DNA from: Phlegmacium glaucopus
Taxonomy: Eukaryota; Basidiomycota; Agaricomycetes; Agaricales; Cortinariaceae
Assembly: GCA_015039465.1 (NCBI GenBank)
Contig: MU130542.1
Location: forward strand, 469,990-510,156
Direction of reading: 5' to 3'
Length of the DNA: 40,167 nucleotides
In this document: one piece after another, positions 1 to 10,321 of the stretch
How the letters are laid out: every line of letters starts with the position of its first letter
How positions within the stretch are numbered: the first letter of the stretch is position 1
Position numbers and translations under genes: made by a program
Notes under the pieces: model-generated
Seen by the model: only the letters and a program-made list of their open reading frames with translations
What the model was told of the DNA's origin: nothing
Databases searched by the model: none

Positions 1-1391
1 CTACTAGTTTGAAAATTCACCAAAACGTTAAATACCGAACGTGGTTGTTAGTCAGTTTCTTAAGGATTCTGAAATGACTAACTAAATGTTAAACACATGT
101 GTTTTCAGGTTCTGAAACAATGTTGAAGTTGTGTTAACGTATGTGTTCTTCTGAGTTTGAAGACGATACTGAAATTGTGTTAACGTATGTGTTCTTCGGG
201 AGAACGAAGACGATACTGAAATTGTGTTGTTGTTGAAAATGTTGTTAAGTTGTTAATAACGTTGTTCAGTTTGTTGAGACTCTTTGACTAAATAAAAGTT
301 CAGGTGATGAGTTTCTGTTCACAAGAACGAGTTACAGATTCTGTCACTCGACATGATCCAACGTTAACTCCCCCCCTTTCTTTCTTAGGTTAAAAGACTG
401 ATAAATGTTTGGGACCCTCCATAAAATATGTAAACTCTATAAATTTTTATCTATTACAGGTTTTTATCTATATGACCAAGGACCATGGGAATGAAACCAA
501 GACCGTGGTACACGTGAGTAACAAGGACCTTTGTATCCCCAACAAGATAAAAATCGGGGTACAAGGATTAAAATCCATCAAAGGTGGGGAGAACCACCCT
601 TGACACGGATAACACGGACCTTTGTTAGAAATACTAACAAGTCGTGAGGGGGATAGGAATTAGTAGTACTAAGGGTGTGTTAGTGTACCAAGGTGATAGA
701 ACCAATAAGACGAAGGTGACAACGATCCCGTGGTTGGAAGGGGACTTATAAATAATTATTATAAGACAACGAGGTGTTAGTGTGGGGTACTGTAAACGAT
801 TGGGTTATAACAAATAAATTGAAAAGGACACGGTTCAGATATTCCTATAAGTACCTAAATAACCAAAATTAGGTCTGTACGTTAAACATCACATTGTTTA
901 CTATCAGATAACTGGTGTGAATAATTGATATACGTAAATTCAGTGTGTCATTATCCAGATTAGTCGTCAACATCCCATCTGTTGAGACTAAGGGAACAAA
1001 TAATAGTCAACATAATTGGTCAATAACCACGTAATTAATTATAAATACGACTTTATTATCTATTTTTAACGTTTTTGGTACGAATACGTCTAAATTTAGT
1101 ATAGTGGCACTAGGTAGTTCCTGGCTTTATCCGCTACTGACAGGCGTCAGTGACTGTTAAACGGAGAGAGGGAAATTAAAAACAGTAGAGACCACGAAAT
1201 CCTGTGGTTGTTACAATACAGAAAAAGGTGGAACATTATAAAATGTTTAAGGAGTCTTCAATTGATCTAAATTATTGTTGTTGTTGTGTGTATTAGTTGA
1301 AGTGAATTTCAAAGTCTTGGAAAGGTTATACTTTCTAGAAAACCCAACTTGCATTATTAAGATTGTATAAAGTATTGATTGAGTTATTGTT
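1..1391. other. AT-rich stretch without a recognisable gene
   Basis: I see no coding region I can support here. The open frames are short and lack domain-like composition. The sequence is AT-rich with scattered direct repeats, including a 46-47 bp tandem pair at 131-223. Its right end leads into the LINE, so the last 100 bases may be the LINE 5' untranslated region; that is inference. Confidence 0.5.
131..223. repeat. Two tandem copies of a 46-47 bp unit
   Basis: Two adjacent copies start with GTGTTAACGTATGTGTTCTT and end with GACGATACTGAAATT. They differ mainly in the middle (CTGAGTTTGA versus CGGGAGAACGA). No function is apparent. Confidence 0.85.
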
Positions 1392-2285
1392 TTGAGTAGA
1401 GATTTTTATAATCTTGAAAATACACCTTTTCTCAACAACCTCTGTGCAGTTACATCAGCGGTAGCCCTTACTCTAGAAGATGATGTCACAGACAGTGTCT
1501 CCACTACTCTAGCATCTGCCATCGCCAGCAAATTTTTGGCCTCGTTGTCAAACATCACCACAGCACTTCTCAACACCCAAACCTTCCTTGAGGCCAGCAC
1601 CACCCAACAAGCATCCACAACCCTGAATTTAAAAGAAACAACAGACAGCCTAACTGACATCGCCTCGAAACTAACTACTTTAAACCTAGCAGCCCCCACT
1701 AATTGCCCCCAATGGCCGTCCCTCCCCAGCCTCCAACCGTCCCAACATACTGTCCCTCCCTTGTCCCACAACCCAGCCTCAACCCCAGATATTACCTGGC
1801 TCCAACAACGACTCATCCTCACTGCCAGAGCGATCCTAGTCAAAGTTGCAAGCGATGATGCCACTGCCTCCCAAGACCACTCCCCCAAAGGACTCCAGAA
1901 GATCCGGGACGACATGAACATAAACCTGGCTGAACTCGATGAAGACAACTTCCTCTTTGATTCCACAGACAATAGCAATAAAATGAAAACTTCTATCTGA
2001 GGCATCCAGGTCCTTGGTCAAGGTGCCTTCCTCCTCGACCTAGACTCCCCCAAAATCTGCCAACCGTCTTTGGACCTACTCTGCTGAACGTCCTGACTTC
2101 CTACCATCATACCTAGGCTCCTCCGCAGCCATCAAAACCAAAGGCTACAACATCATATTCAAATTTGTTCCCTGTACCGGTAACTTTGACCCTAAAGACG
2201 CTAACTGCATATCTGATCTAGAATCTAGCAACAACCTACTACCAGGATCCATCTCCTCTGCCACTTGGCTCAAATGCAGTACTTT
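1392..2285 (+). pseudogene. LINE ORF1, 5' part, broken
   Basis: An open frame runs from 1392 to the stop at 1998 but begins with TTG, so the true start is not identified. It is rich in Thr, Ser and Ala, typical of the weakly conserved N-terminal region of LINE ORF1 proteins. Coding sense continues past TGA at 1998 (GIQVLGQGAF) and then, after a frameshift near 2050, in another frame (RPDFLPSYLGSS...). It stops at ATWLKC near 2275, where the insert begins. The downstream half resumes at about 5275. The assignment as ORF1 rests on continuity with the zinc-knuckle half. Confidence 0.7.
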
Positions 2286-2305
2286 TCTGTCCCCCACCAG
2301 ATCTG
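2281..2305 (+). repeat. First copy of the element left-end motif
   Basis: CAGTACTTTTCTGTCCCCCA begins here and is followed by CCAGATCTGATC. The same motif recurs at 2573 with one base change in the first half. Confidence 0.7.
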
Positions 2306-2572
2306 ATCTGCTCAGATCTGCTCAGAATCTGACCAATTCTGACCAGTTCTGCTCAGATCTGAGCAGATTCTGACCAGTTCTGACCAGTTCTGAGCAGATC
2401 TGATCAGAATTTGCAATACTTCTCAGTCAATTCCTACTAACTCATATTTTTTCAAACTTTTTTAACATATTAATCAAAATTGAAATTAAAATGGATTAAT
2501 CACCCCTCTTTTTGAGGGGGGATTAGTTACCAATACATTAGAAGTACAAAATAATATATCTAATTCAGTACT

Positions 2573-2625
2573 TTACTGTCCCCCACCAGAATTGATCAGA
2601 ATCTGATCAGAATCTTACTTAGCCA
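2573..2625 (+). repeat. Second copy of the element left-end motif
   Basis: CAGTACTTTACTGTCCCCCA is followed by CCAGAATTGATCAGAATCTG. It repeats the left terminus of the insertion about 290 bp further in, which fits one element inserted near the end of a related one. Confidence 0.7.
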
Positions 2626-2729
2626 GTAATTTCTAAAAAGATTCTAAGAAAAATTCTATATTCTCAAATATCTTGAATACAAAAAGTTCAATATTATTCA
2701 TTTTATTAATACTAATAGCCTAGTAAAGT

Positions 2730-3690
2730 ATCAAAACAAATACCCTAGTGAGAGGGGTTGTTGGTGTCATTTTCGTAGCCTATAAAAAGTACAAAGTAGA
2801 AAGTAAAAAAAACATAGAATGTAAAAAAAAAATAAACCCCCAGTGGGGGTGCTGTCATTGCCATCATCATTATCCATTAAAATAAATAGAAACCCTGTAA
2901 AGGGTTGTTGTTATTGTAGCAAGGAATGAGGGGTGGTGGGTGGGTGTTGTATGTTGTTGCATGTGGGCACCATTGGATGTGTGTGTGTCAGTGTACACGT
3001 GTGGGTGTGGGTGTGGGTGTGGGTGGGTGTTGTTGTACGTGTCCGTACACGTGTGGGTGTAACTGGACGTGTCAGGGCGTCATTGGATGCATGTAGGTGT
3101 TGTTGGGGTGTTGTTGTACGGGTCTGGGCATCATTGGACGTGTGTGGGTGTTGTTGGGGTGTTGTTGTACGTGTCTGGGCGTCATTGGATGTGTGTGGGT
3201 GTTGTTGGGGTGTTGTTGTATGTGTGTGTGTGTAACTGGACATGTTGGGGCGTCAGTGGACGCATGTGGGTGTTGTCTTACATGTTGTTTGTTGTTTGTT
3301 ATCATTGTTGTACATTGTACAAGCCTAATATAATGTATTAGCAGAGGATTAGAATAGAATATTAAAAAAAATACCCCCCCCCCTCCCCCCCCAGTGAAGG
3401 GGGGGTGGTTACTGTTGTTATGTGGCAGTCGTTGGCCTCATCATTGTGCTGCGGTTGTTGTTGTCCTGTTGTAAGTGTTGTATGTTGTTGTGGGTGTTGT
3501 ATGTCCTCGTTGTATGTGTTGTATGTTGTTGTAGGTGTTGTACGTTGTTGTTGTACATGTTGTTTGTTGTAGTTGTTTGTTGTTGTTGTTGTACATTGTA
3601 CATGAACTATTATAAAGTGTTAGTGATGAAGTAAGATAAAATAAAATAAAAAAATACCCCCCCTGGTGAAGGGGGGGTTACTGTTGTTAC
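2730..3690. repeat. Five diverged C-run/G-run hairpin units with GTT-rich arms
   Basis: A pattern recurs at about 2739, 2837, 2892, 3372 and 3655. A/T-rich DNA (AAAATAAA-type) leads into a C-run, a 4-8 base loop and a G-run, then a TTGTTGTT-rich stretch. The last two units also share a GTACATTGTACA lead-in and a GTTACTGTTGTTA follow-on. The frames open across it are low-complexity GT translations and are not genes. Confidence 0.75.
3088..3240. repeat. GT-rich minisatellite, 51-bp period, about three copies
   Basis: Units contain TGTTGTTGGGGTGTTGTTGTA followed by a CTGGGC-CATTGGA segment and GTGTGGGTG. Spacing is 51 bp, which keeps long frames open on both strands and explains the repetitive ORFs here. 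The strand bias (G and T on plus) is strong. Confidence 0.85.
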
Positions 3691-3792
3691 GTGGCATGTC
3701 ATCATTGTCATTGTCATTGTGCTGCCATCTTTGTTTGTTGTTATTTGTGCTGTTGTTGCATATTGGGTATTAGCATATAATAAATGTTGATA

Positions 3793-4799
3793 TAAGGTAG
3801 AGGACACCAGGAACCGGCTAGCTTATGTAACACGCTTATATAAGTGCCAAGAGCGGCAAAATGTGGGTTTCGGAAAAATGAAAAAGTTTTGGTGGTGGAT
3901 TTTGGTGGAAATTCTACTCAAAAGTACTATACAATGTTGGGCTGTGTGCCATACTTGTTGTGCTCATTTTTCAACTTTGTAGCCATCTCGGGAGGCAATG
4001 TTCGATGCCCATGATATTTTCGGTTTGCCCAGGCCCGGTCAAACCCTGCGCTGATAAACCGGGCAGCCCGATTTACATAACTGATTGATAAGATTAGCTA
4101 AAAATAGTTGACATGTCCAAGGAAAATCTCACCGTCGGATTTGGACAACTGGCACATTGTCGGATTCTCTGCTTCATTTTTCAGCTCATTAAGCTTGTCG
4201 TTGCCCACCTCTTCATCATCATCACTGTCAGAGTCCTCTGGGTCTTCCTCGAGTGGGGTTCCTTCATCCAAAAAGAAAAAGCCATGCTCCAGGAAATCCT
4301 CATTGTCGAAATCTGTGTCTTCATCGTCAAAAAGGTCTTCCACTGTCGGATTCCAGGGATTTTTTGGCTTTTGAAGGTTGTCAAGTCGAGCTATTGTTGC
4401 TTTAGATCGTCAGCCCATAGTCTTCAGTGACGCAGACACGTTCTGACTAGTTTTTTGAGGCAGGGAGGGTGTTTTCCTCGGCCCCCTATAGGTCACGTGC
4501 TAGTGTTACATAAGCGGCAAAATGTGCTTGACCAAAATTTCCAATTTTTTCCCTTATTGTCAATCGTGTTTTTAGAGCATTTAGAACCTTTTTCTAAGAT
4601 TTTTTCTTTTTTTGGATATACATAAATTTGGAGGCTAATTTTTTGGTAAGAAAAACCGTAGAGTTGAAGGACTACATCCTCTCTAACACATCTAGTCGCC
4701 AAATTGCAAAAAAGTGACATGTTATGGACACTATTGAGCTCGCCGTCGAGTGCAATTTTGCTTACATAAGCTAGCCGGTTCCTGGTGTCCCCTACCTTA
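3793..4799. mobile_element. 1.0-kb DNA element with 38-bp terminal inverted repeats
   Basis: The left end (3793-3830) and the reverse complement of the right end (4761-4799) match almost base for base: TAAGGTAG, then GGACACCAGGAACCGG, then CTAGCTTATGTAA. The ends may extend a few bases outward (GTTGATATAAGG against GTTGATTAAGG). The interior holds a short minus-strand acidic frame (4098-4343, Asp/Glu-rich) that could be a transposase remnant, but no DDE motif is visible. An internal direct repeat AGCGGCAAAATGTG occurs near 3852 and 4514. A clear target-site duplication is not seen beyond a possible TA. Confidence 0.85.
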
Positions 4800-4928
4800 A
4801 TCAACTTACCTTTTTATGACCACAGATGATGCCGTGCATTGTCTGTGGTCGTCGTTGCTGGCCATGTGACAGTGGGAGAAACAGTTAAGAGAACGAAATC
4901 TGAATCAACACAACTTGGGGCATCACAT

Positions 4929-4944
4929 GTGATCACGTGATCAC
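4929..4944. repeat. Perfect 16-bp palindrome
   Basis: GTGATCACGTGATCAC is its own reverse complement. It lies between the 1.0-kb TIR element and the right subterminal repeats, and has a CACGTG core. It may be a chance product of the GATCA-rich surroundings. Confidence 0.8.
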
Positions 4945-5079
4945 ACTCCTTGCACTGAGCAAAATACAGAATTTTGACAGCAGCAAGGCATTGCAATCCT
5001 TGCATATTGCACCGTACAGATTATATAATTATTTTATTATTATTAGTATGGTCAGGTGATTAATTTCTTCTGCTCGGAT

Positions 5080-5257
5080 TCTGATCAGAAATGGTCAGAT
5101 TCTGCTTGGAAATTGGTCAGACTTAGATCTAGTCAGATATGATCAGATATGGTCTTTCTGATCAGATCTGGTCAGAATCTGGTCAGATAAATTGGCTGTA
5201 TTACTGCCATTTGGGGTGATAAAAATTCTGACCAGAATCTGATCAGATCTGATCAGA
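5080..5257. repeat. Right-end subterminal repeats, TCTGATCAGA-type
   Basis: At least eight variants of CTGATCAGA, CTGGTCAGA and CTGACCAGA are packed into this stretch. They mirror the block at 2290-2410. Such clusters at both ends are a known feature of several DNA transposon families, where they bind transposase; that role is inference here. Confidence 0.75.
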
Positions 5258-5261
5258 TTAG

Positions 5262-5909
5262 GTGGCTTACAGCAAAGACCTCCTCAAACGCACTGACCGC
5301 CATTCACCTAACCAAAAAGTAGCCACCCTCAAGGTAGTATGTTCATCACCTGAAACGGCTAACCACCTATTGTGCGAGAAATTTTTCATAGAAGGACAGG
5401 CCATCATTGCTCATAAAGACCTACATGAGCCCCTGCGCTGCAACAAGTGCCAAATGTTTGGCCACATCCAAGCAACATGCAAAAACAAGGAAGTATGTGC
5501 CCACTGCACCAGCAAGAGCCACCCCACCTCAGACTGCCCACCAAACCATCCTGCACACTGCCTCTCCTGTGGCCGAGAATCATCTCACCCCAGCTATGCG
5601 TGCAACTGCCCTGCCTTTACCGCTCAATGCGCAGCCCTAGACTCCAAGTACCCAGAGAACAACATGCCATACTTCCTGACTGGTGAATCCTGGACCTGGG
5701 TCTCTGCCCCCCCCCCAAACTCTCCACCTCCCCACCCACCCACAGACCACGCCTGCCCCATGTCTTACCCCCATGCCCACCTGAGGCCCACGCCCCCCCT
5801 CCTTGACACCAAGGACACCTGGAGCAGTTCCTTATTCCAAACCACACTGGATCCCAATCCCAACAATGTAAATCACCAACCCCAGCTCCTACCCCTAATG
5901 AATAGATGA
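5262..5909 (+). pseudogene. LINE ORF1, 3' part with three zinc knuckles
   Basis: This 215-residue frame has three Cys/His knuckles: CNKCQMFGHIQATC (CX2CX4HX4C), CAHCTSKSHPTSDC (same spacing), and a third beginning CLSCGRESSH. Three tandem knuckles are typical of the nucleic-acid-binding ORF1/Gag-like protein of fungal and arthropod LINEs, which coats the element RNA. A Pro-rich tail follows. The frame begins inside the protein because the 2281-5261 insert separates it from its N-terminal half. The first few residues (AYSKDLLK) may be contributed by the insert. Confidence 0.85.
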
Positions 5910-5925
5910 ACCCCCAAATCACCGA

Positions 5926-7257
5926 GCAGACTCTGTATATGGCAACAAAACACACATAAATCTAAACTCGCCCAACAATACATTCTCAACACCACTGCAC
6001 CTGAGGACTGGGACATCATTGCCATCCAAGAACTGTGGCTGGACATGTTCAGTAATGCCAGTAGGCTGAGCTGGCATATATTATACCCCTCTAACCACTA
6101 CCTCGATGAAGCGCCCCATACCCACTCTATCCTAATGATCAACACTAATATTTCCACTGATGCTTATACCCAACTAGAGATACCCAACTCCGACATCACT
6201 GCAGTCTGTTTCTTGGGCCCCAACAGCCATATGTTGTTATTCAATGTCTACAATGACTGCACCCATAATGATACCATCACAGTGTTTGCTCAGCACCTCA
6301 ATACTAACCCTCCTACTCCAGTAGACCACATGCTCTGGCTCGGCGACTTTAACAGACACCACCCCCTCTGGGAATCTGAAGACAACTGTCACCTCAATTC
6401 CTCAGAGAATGATATTCAACCCCTTCTCAAACTTGTCTGTGCCCATAGCATGGAGCAAATCCTACCACCAGGCATTCCCACCTACAAAACTGCAGCCCAC
6501 ACAAATGGACCCGACCAGACAACGTCTGGCTATCTCATCATGCTCTCAACTTAACTCATTCATGTAACACTGACCCTTCTATCTGCCCAGGTCTAGCCAA
6601 CCACCTACCAGTTATCACGGTCATTGACATGCCAGTTGCGCACTCCCTCCCCTGTGTGGCCCCGGACTTCCGCAACATGGACTTTGAAGACTTCAACAAA
6701 ATCCTATCCAACAGGCTCCAAACCGAATCTCCAGCCTGCCTTATCACCTCTGAGGAAGAATTCCATGCCAAAGTTGACAAGCTGACAACAATCATCCAGC
6801 ATGTCATCACCCTTCATGTCCCAATGAGGACACCATCCCCCTTCTCCAAGCGCTGGTGGAACGCTGAACTTACAGCCCTCAAGAAAAAGAAGAACTGCCT
6901 AAGCAACAAGGCCTATAAATTTTGAGACATTGCTGACCATCTCTCAAAAGAAGAACACAAAAATGCCTGCAAAGTATTTGCAGATGCTATCGAAAATGCA
7001 ACCAAGGCCCACTGGGATGACTGGCTAGAAAACATCATGCCCTCACAGGTTTACATGGCAAACAAGTATGTTACTAACGACCTATCTGACTACTCCAACG
7101 CACGAGTTCCCACTCTCAAAGTCCAGACAAATGGCATACCCTCGTCCGCCTCGTCTAATTCTGACAAGGTTAAGGCCCTCTTGGCCTCCTTCTTTCCACC
7201 ACCCCCAGCAATGTCACTAGTACTGGTCAACTTCAACTACCCCAGCTACCAGGAATA
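5926..7257 (+). pseudogene. LINE ORF2, endonuclease region, broken
   Basis: The frame from about 5926 reads LCIWQQNTHKS, the usual opening of a LINE AP-type endonuclease. It continues with IQELW (normally IQEPW/Y) and LGDFNRHHPLWE, the catalytic GDFN-H motif. Near 6505 a frameshift moves PDNVWLS, the terminal endonuclease motif, into another frame. That frame continues to KAYKF, where TGA at 6923-6925 interrupts it. Reading resumes DIADHLSKEEHKN and ends at a further stop at 7256-7258. The endonuclease would nick target DNA to prime reverse transcription; this copy cannot make it intact. Confidence 0.85.
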
Positions 7258-8300
7258 AAATTCTTCACCAAACATCAAATTAAAGAAGCTGCCTACCTCC
7301 TCAAACCACATAAGGCCCCAGGCCCTGACGGTATACCAAACCTAATCTTAACCAAATCCATTGACGTCCTCACAGATCATCTCTTCTACATTTATCGGGC
7401 TGTTATCGAACTAAATGTATACCACGAACGCTGGCTAACTTCTACCACTCTAGTTCTTTGTAAACCCAGCAAACTGGCCTATGACATCACCCAAGCCTAC
7501 CACCCAATAGGCCTCCTCGATACTATTGGCAAGTTGATCTCAACCCTAGTAGCTGCTGACCTGTCTCATCTAGCAGAAAAACACCTCATGCTCCCCCCTG
7601 GCCAATTTGGCGGCCGCTCTGGATGCAACACAACAGACGCCATACATATGCTAACCCACACTGTCAAAGACATGTGGCGCTCAGGTAAGGTGGCGGTGGC
7701 CCTTTTCCTTGATGTACAAGGAGCCTTCCCAAATATGGCGAAAGATCAACTCATCCATAATATGCGGGCCCTCAAAGTCCCATCCTGCTACATCAAACTA
7801 ATCAAGAAGCTCACTGGCAGGAAGACTCGGCTTCAATTTGACAACTTTATCTCAGAGCTCATCGACATCAACGGTACAACCCAAGGCTGCCCCATTATCC
7901 ATGATTCTCTACACATTCTACAATTCCCCACTCATCCATTCAGCCACCCACAAGAACAAAACCTCCATAGGCTTTGTCGACGACTCAATGTTCCTAGCTG
8001 TCGGCAAGACACTTACAGACACCCATGAAACCATCCACAACATGATGGAGCGCCACAATGGCAGTTTTGCCTGGTCTATCTCCCATAGCTCCCTGTTTGA
8101 ACTAACCAAATTAGCATTAATGAACTTCCCATGCTCAAATTGAGATATTCCCCCGCCAACCTCAAACTCACCAGACCCAACCTGGATGGCTCCCAGACCT
8201 TACAGACCATCAACACAACCAACAGATACAAGTACCTAGGAGTATTAGTTGACCCAAATTCCAATGGGCGGGTCACCACCAGAAGGTAGTAGCCAACACA
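7258..8300 (+). pseudogene. LINE ORF2, reverse transcriptase domain, broken
   Basis: Conserved RT blocks appear in order: KAPGPDGIP (7310s), LDVQGAFPN (motif A with the first catalytic Asp, about 7710), GTTQGCP (motif B, about 7873) and FVDDSMFLA (motif C with the Asp pair, about 7975). A frameshift between motifs B and C near 7890 moves LSMILYTFYN and motif C to another frame. More frame changes and stops follow at 8141-8300 (KYLGVLVD is readable). The family uses these residues for target-primed reverse transcription. The copy is inactive. Confidence 0.9.
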
Positions 8301-9209
8301 ACTTGGTGGTCACTCCAAATTGCTCACTTATCCAAGGTTTCTGGGGGTATGCCCCTGAAATAAATACACCAGCTCTACAACACTGTGGCTGTCCCTACCT
8401 TCACCTATGCTGCTGATGTCTGGTATACAGGGATACACTCAGCCCATTCAGGACTCAAATGCCTAGGCTCCGTCACCATCACAAAGAAACTCACAGCCAT
8501 CCGAAGACATGTTGCCAGAATTTTAACCGGGGCACTCAGCTCAGCTGCAAGCGATGTCCTCGAAGTCCATGCTAACCTTGTTCCAGTAGACTTGCTCTTC
8601 AATAAGGTCCTGTACCAGGCAGCCTCTAGAATTGCTTCACTACCACCCTCCCACCCTCTCCACCCCTTGGCCCTTAAAGCCTCTAAACACTATGTTAAAA
8701 AACACCAATCACCCCTTCATAACCTGTTTTATACTACTAACATCATCCCGTTGTTGATAGAATCAGTTGCTGCAACCAGGCGTCAACCCAACTATGTACC
8801 CTCCTTCACCACTGTCATTCCCAACAGTAGAGAAGAAGCCCTCAATGCCGCCAACACCCACCACAAAACTCAAGTCTCAGTCTACTGCGACAGGTCTGGC
8901 TTTGAAGAGGGAGTAGGAGCCGCAGCCGTCCTATACATCGACAAAGTAGAAAAACACTCTCTCTGGTACTACCTTGGCCCCCTCTCAGAACATACTGTCT
9001 ACGAAGGTGAAATAGTGGGGCTCACACTAGCACTTCACCTGCTAAACGCCTTATGTTTTCAGCTACAAAAGTATACTATAATAGGTACTGACAACCAAGC
9101 CTCCAACAACCACACCCAGCCCACCACCTCCTCGACCAAGTACACGATGCTGCTGAACAACTCCACTCCACCCAGAGCCGTTTCACCAATGCCCATGCAC
9201 CCAACGTAT
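8301..9209 (+). pseudogene. LINE ORF2, connector and RNase H, 5' part
   Basis: The frame from about 8385 runs through the post-RT connector (YAADVWYTG, RRHVARILTGAL) into an RNase H fold: YCDRSGFEEGVGAAAVL with the first catalytic Asp, YEGEIVGLTLAL with the Glu, and GTDNQAS with the second Asp. A frameshift near 9100 puts HLLDQVHDAAEQL into another frame. Coding sense stops near NAHAPNVY at about 9209, where an unrelated block is inserted. The missing last RNase H motif is found 1.65 kb downstream. Confidence 0.9.
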
Positions 9210-9641
9210 ATAGTAAAATCCCCTTCATTCTTAGGGAATGATGGTAGCAACGGCTGGGGGATTATGAATCAGGAATGGAGGATAGGAAATTGTATGAGTA
9301 ATGAAAACCAAGATAAAAATACTTTCGGTTCCTGATAATACACGGTTTGTATATTCAACAGATTTTTCCGCAATAAATTTATGCAGGACTCAAATTTTAA
9401 ATTCAAAATTGTTGGAGTTTTCGGGGCTGGAACAATTCCTTTCCGAAGGTCCAGCTGTGTAACAATGTTTTGTATCCGCTTTTGGGCATTGCAAAAGCCT
9501 ACGAGACCTCACTGAAGCGACCCCGGGTAAATTTTGATGTACCCCTGATCTCAGTTATTTGACCGCCATTCTTACTAGCCACTGCTCCATAGACAGGTGA
9601 TCTGACAATGATTAATGTTAACTACTTAAAAGACCTTCGAG

Positions 9642-10218
9642 TGTTACATTCTGTCACACGTTACTCCAGTCCGACTCCGACGGAGTTGTTTCCGGTAGTC
9701 CGTACTCCGTTCCAGTACTTTCCCTTGTCTCCGACTCTACTCCTCCTACGTCCGACTCTGAGACTTCTCCGTATCATTCCGACTCTTCCGACGATATTCC
9801 AAACACCTTACCACACCTTTGTCATAACAACTATTCCTTTGTCATCACTTTCCCACTATCAGTCAGCACACCAGCCATGGATTATTCACCCAAGAATGCA
9901 GGACCTTTTCCGGGAGCAGAACGCAGCACTTATATTTATATTCTATATTTCGGTTGCAATTCCTTTTATATTTAAAGTACTCGAACTTGTATGTTTTCTC
10001 TTAGTTCGAATATCAACTTAGTTTCCCTCCTCTTGCTTTCCCTCTAAGTCACTGAGGTCTTCCGACTTGTTACTTACTTCTTCCGTTCCGAAATCAGGAC
10101 ACCTTAGGAGCTGGGCGGCACAGCACATACGCTGAGGCCAATGTCCTTTCCGGGTTACTGTTCCAGTTCCGTTCCGGAGTAACTCCGACGTGACTTCTCC
10201 TTTGTCTTAAACTTAACA
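9642..10218. mobile_element. 577-bp solo LTR with TCGAG target-site duplication
   Basis: Compared with the paralogous sequence at 22785-22800 (CTTCGAGCCACC), this locus has 577 extra bases starting TGTTA and ending TAACA. They are flanked by TCGAG on both sides (9637-9641 and 10219-10223). TG...CA ends with a 5-bp duplication are the signature of an LTR retrotransposon insertion, and absence of an internal region makes it a solo LTR. Inside are repeated TCCGACTC-like motifs. The open frame across it (9608-10021) is not a gene. Whether it is Ty3- or Ty1-type cannot be told. Confidence 0.93.
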
Positions 10219-10321
10219 TCGAGCCACCACAGCATGCTCTTCAACCTCCCATTCCAATAGATCTTGAGGGTCTTCGTCACGACCCTCATTTCTTATTGAC
10301 GCCACTTCTACTGCTTTGACC

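Larger units (their letters stand above)
2281..5261. mobile_element. Insertion in LINE ORF1, DNA-transposon-like ends
   Basis: This 3-kb block interrupts ORF1 between ATWLKC and RTDRHSPNQ. Both ends are dense in TCTGATCAGA-like motifs (2290-2410 and 5080-5257). The left end CTGTCCCCCACC followed by AGATCTGATC resembles the reverse complement of the right end CTGTAAGCCACC followed by TAATCTGATC, so I read them as degenerate terminal inverted repeats with subterminal repeats. No transposase is visible, so it would be non-autonomous or decayed. No target-site duplication could be found. A second copy of the left terminus at about 2573 suggests nested insertion. Boundaries are good to about 20 bp. 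Confidence 0.6.

Noticed and set aside
1406..2021. Minus-strand frames opposite LINE ORF1
   Set aside because: They are shadows of the plus-strand ORF1 frame, which connects to a zinc-knuckle domain. The minus translations have no domain-like features.
2911..3807. Several His/Thr- or Cys/Val-rich ORFs on both strands
   Set aside because: All are translations of the GT-rich minisatellite and GTTGTT tracts. The 51-bp period keeps frames open by arithmetic, not by selection.
4493..4804. 103-codon minus-strand frame in the 1.0-kb TIR element
   Set aside because: It starts within the terminal inverted repeat, lacks any transposase motif, and has AT-driven composition.
9608..10021. 137-codon plus-strand frame
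   Set aside because: It crosses the boundary of the solo LTR defined by the target-site duplication, so it is a chance frame.
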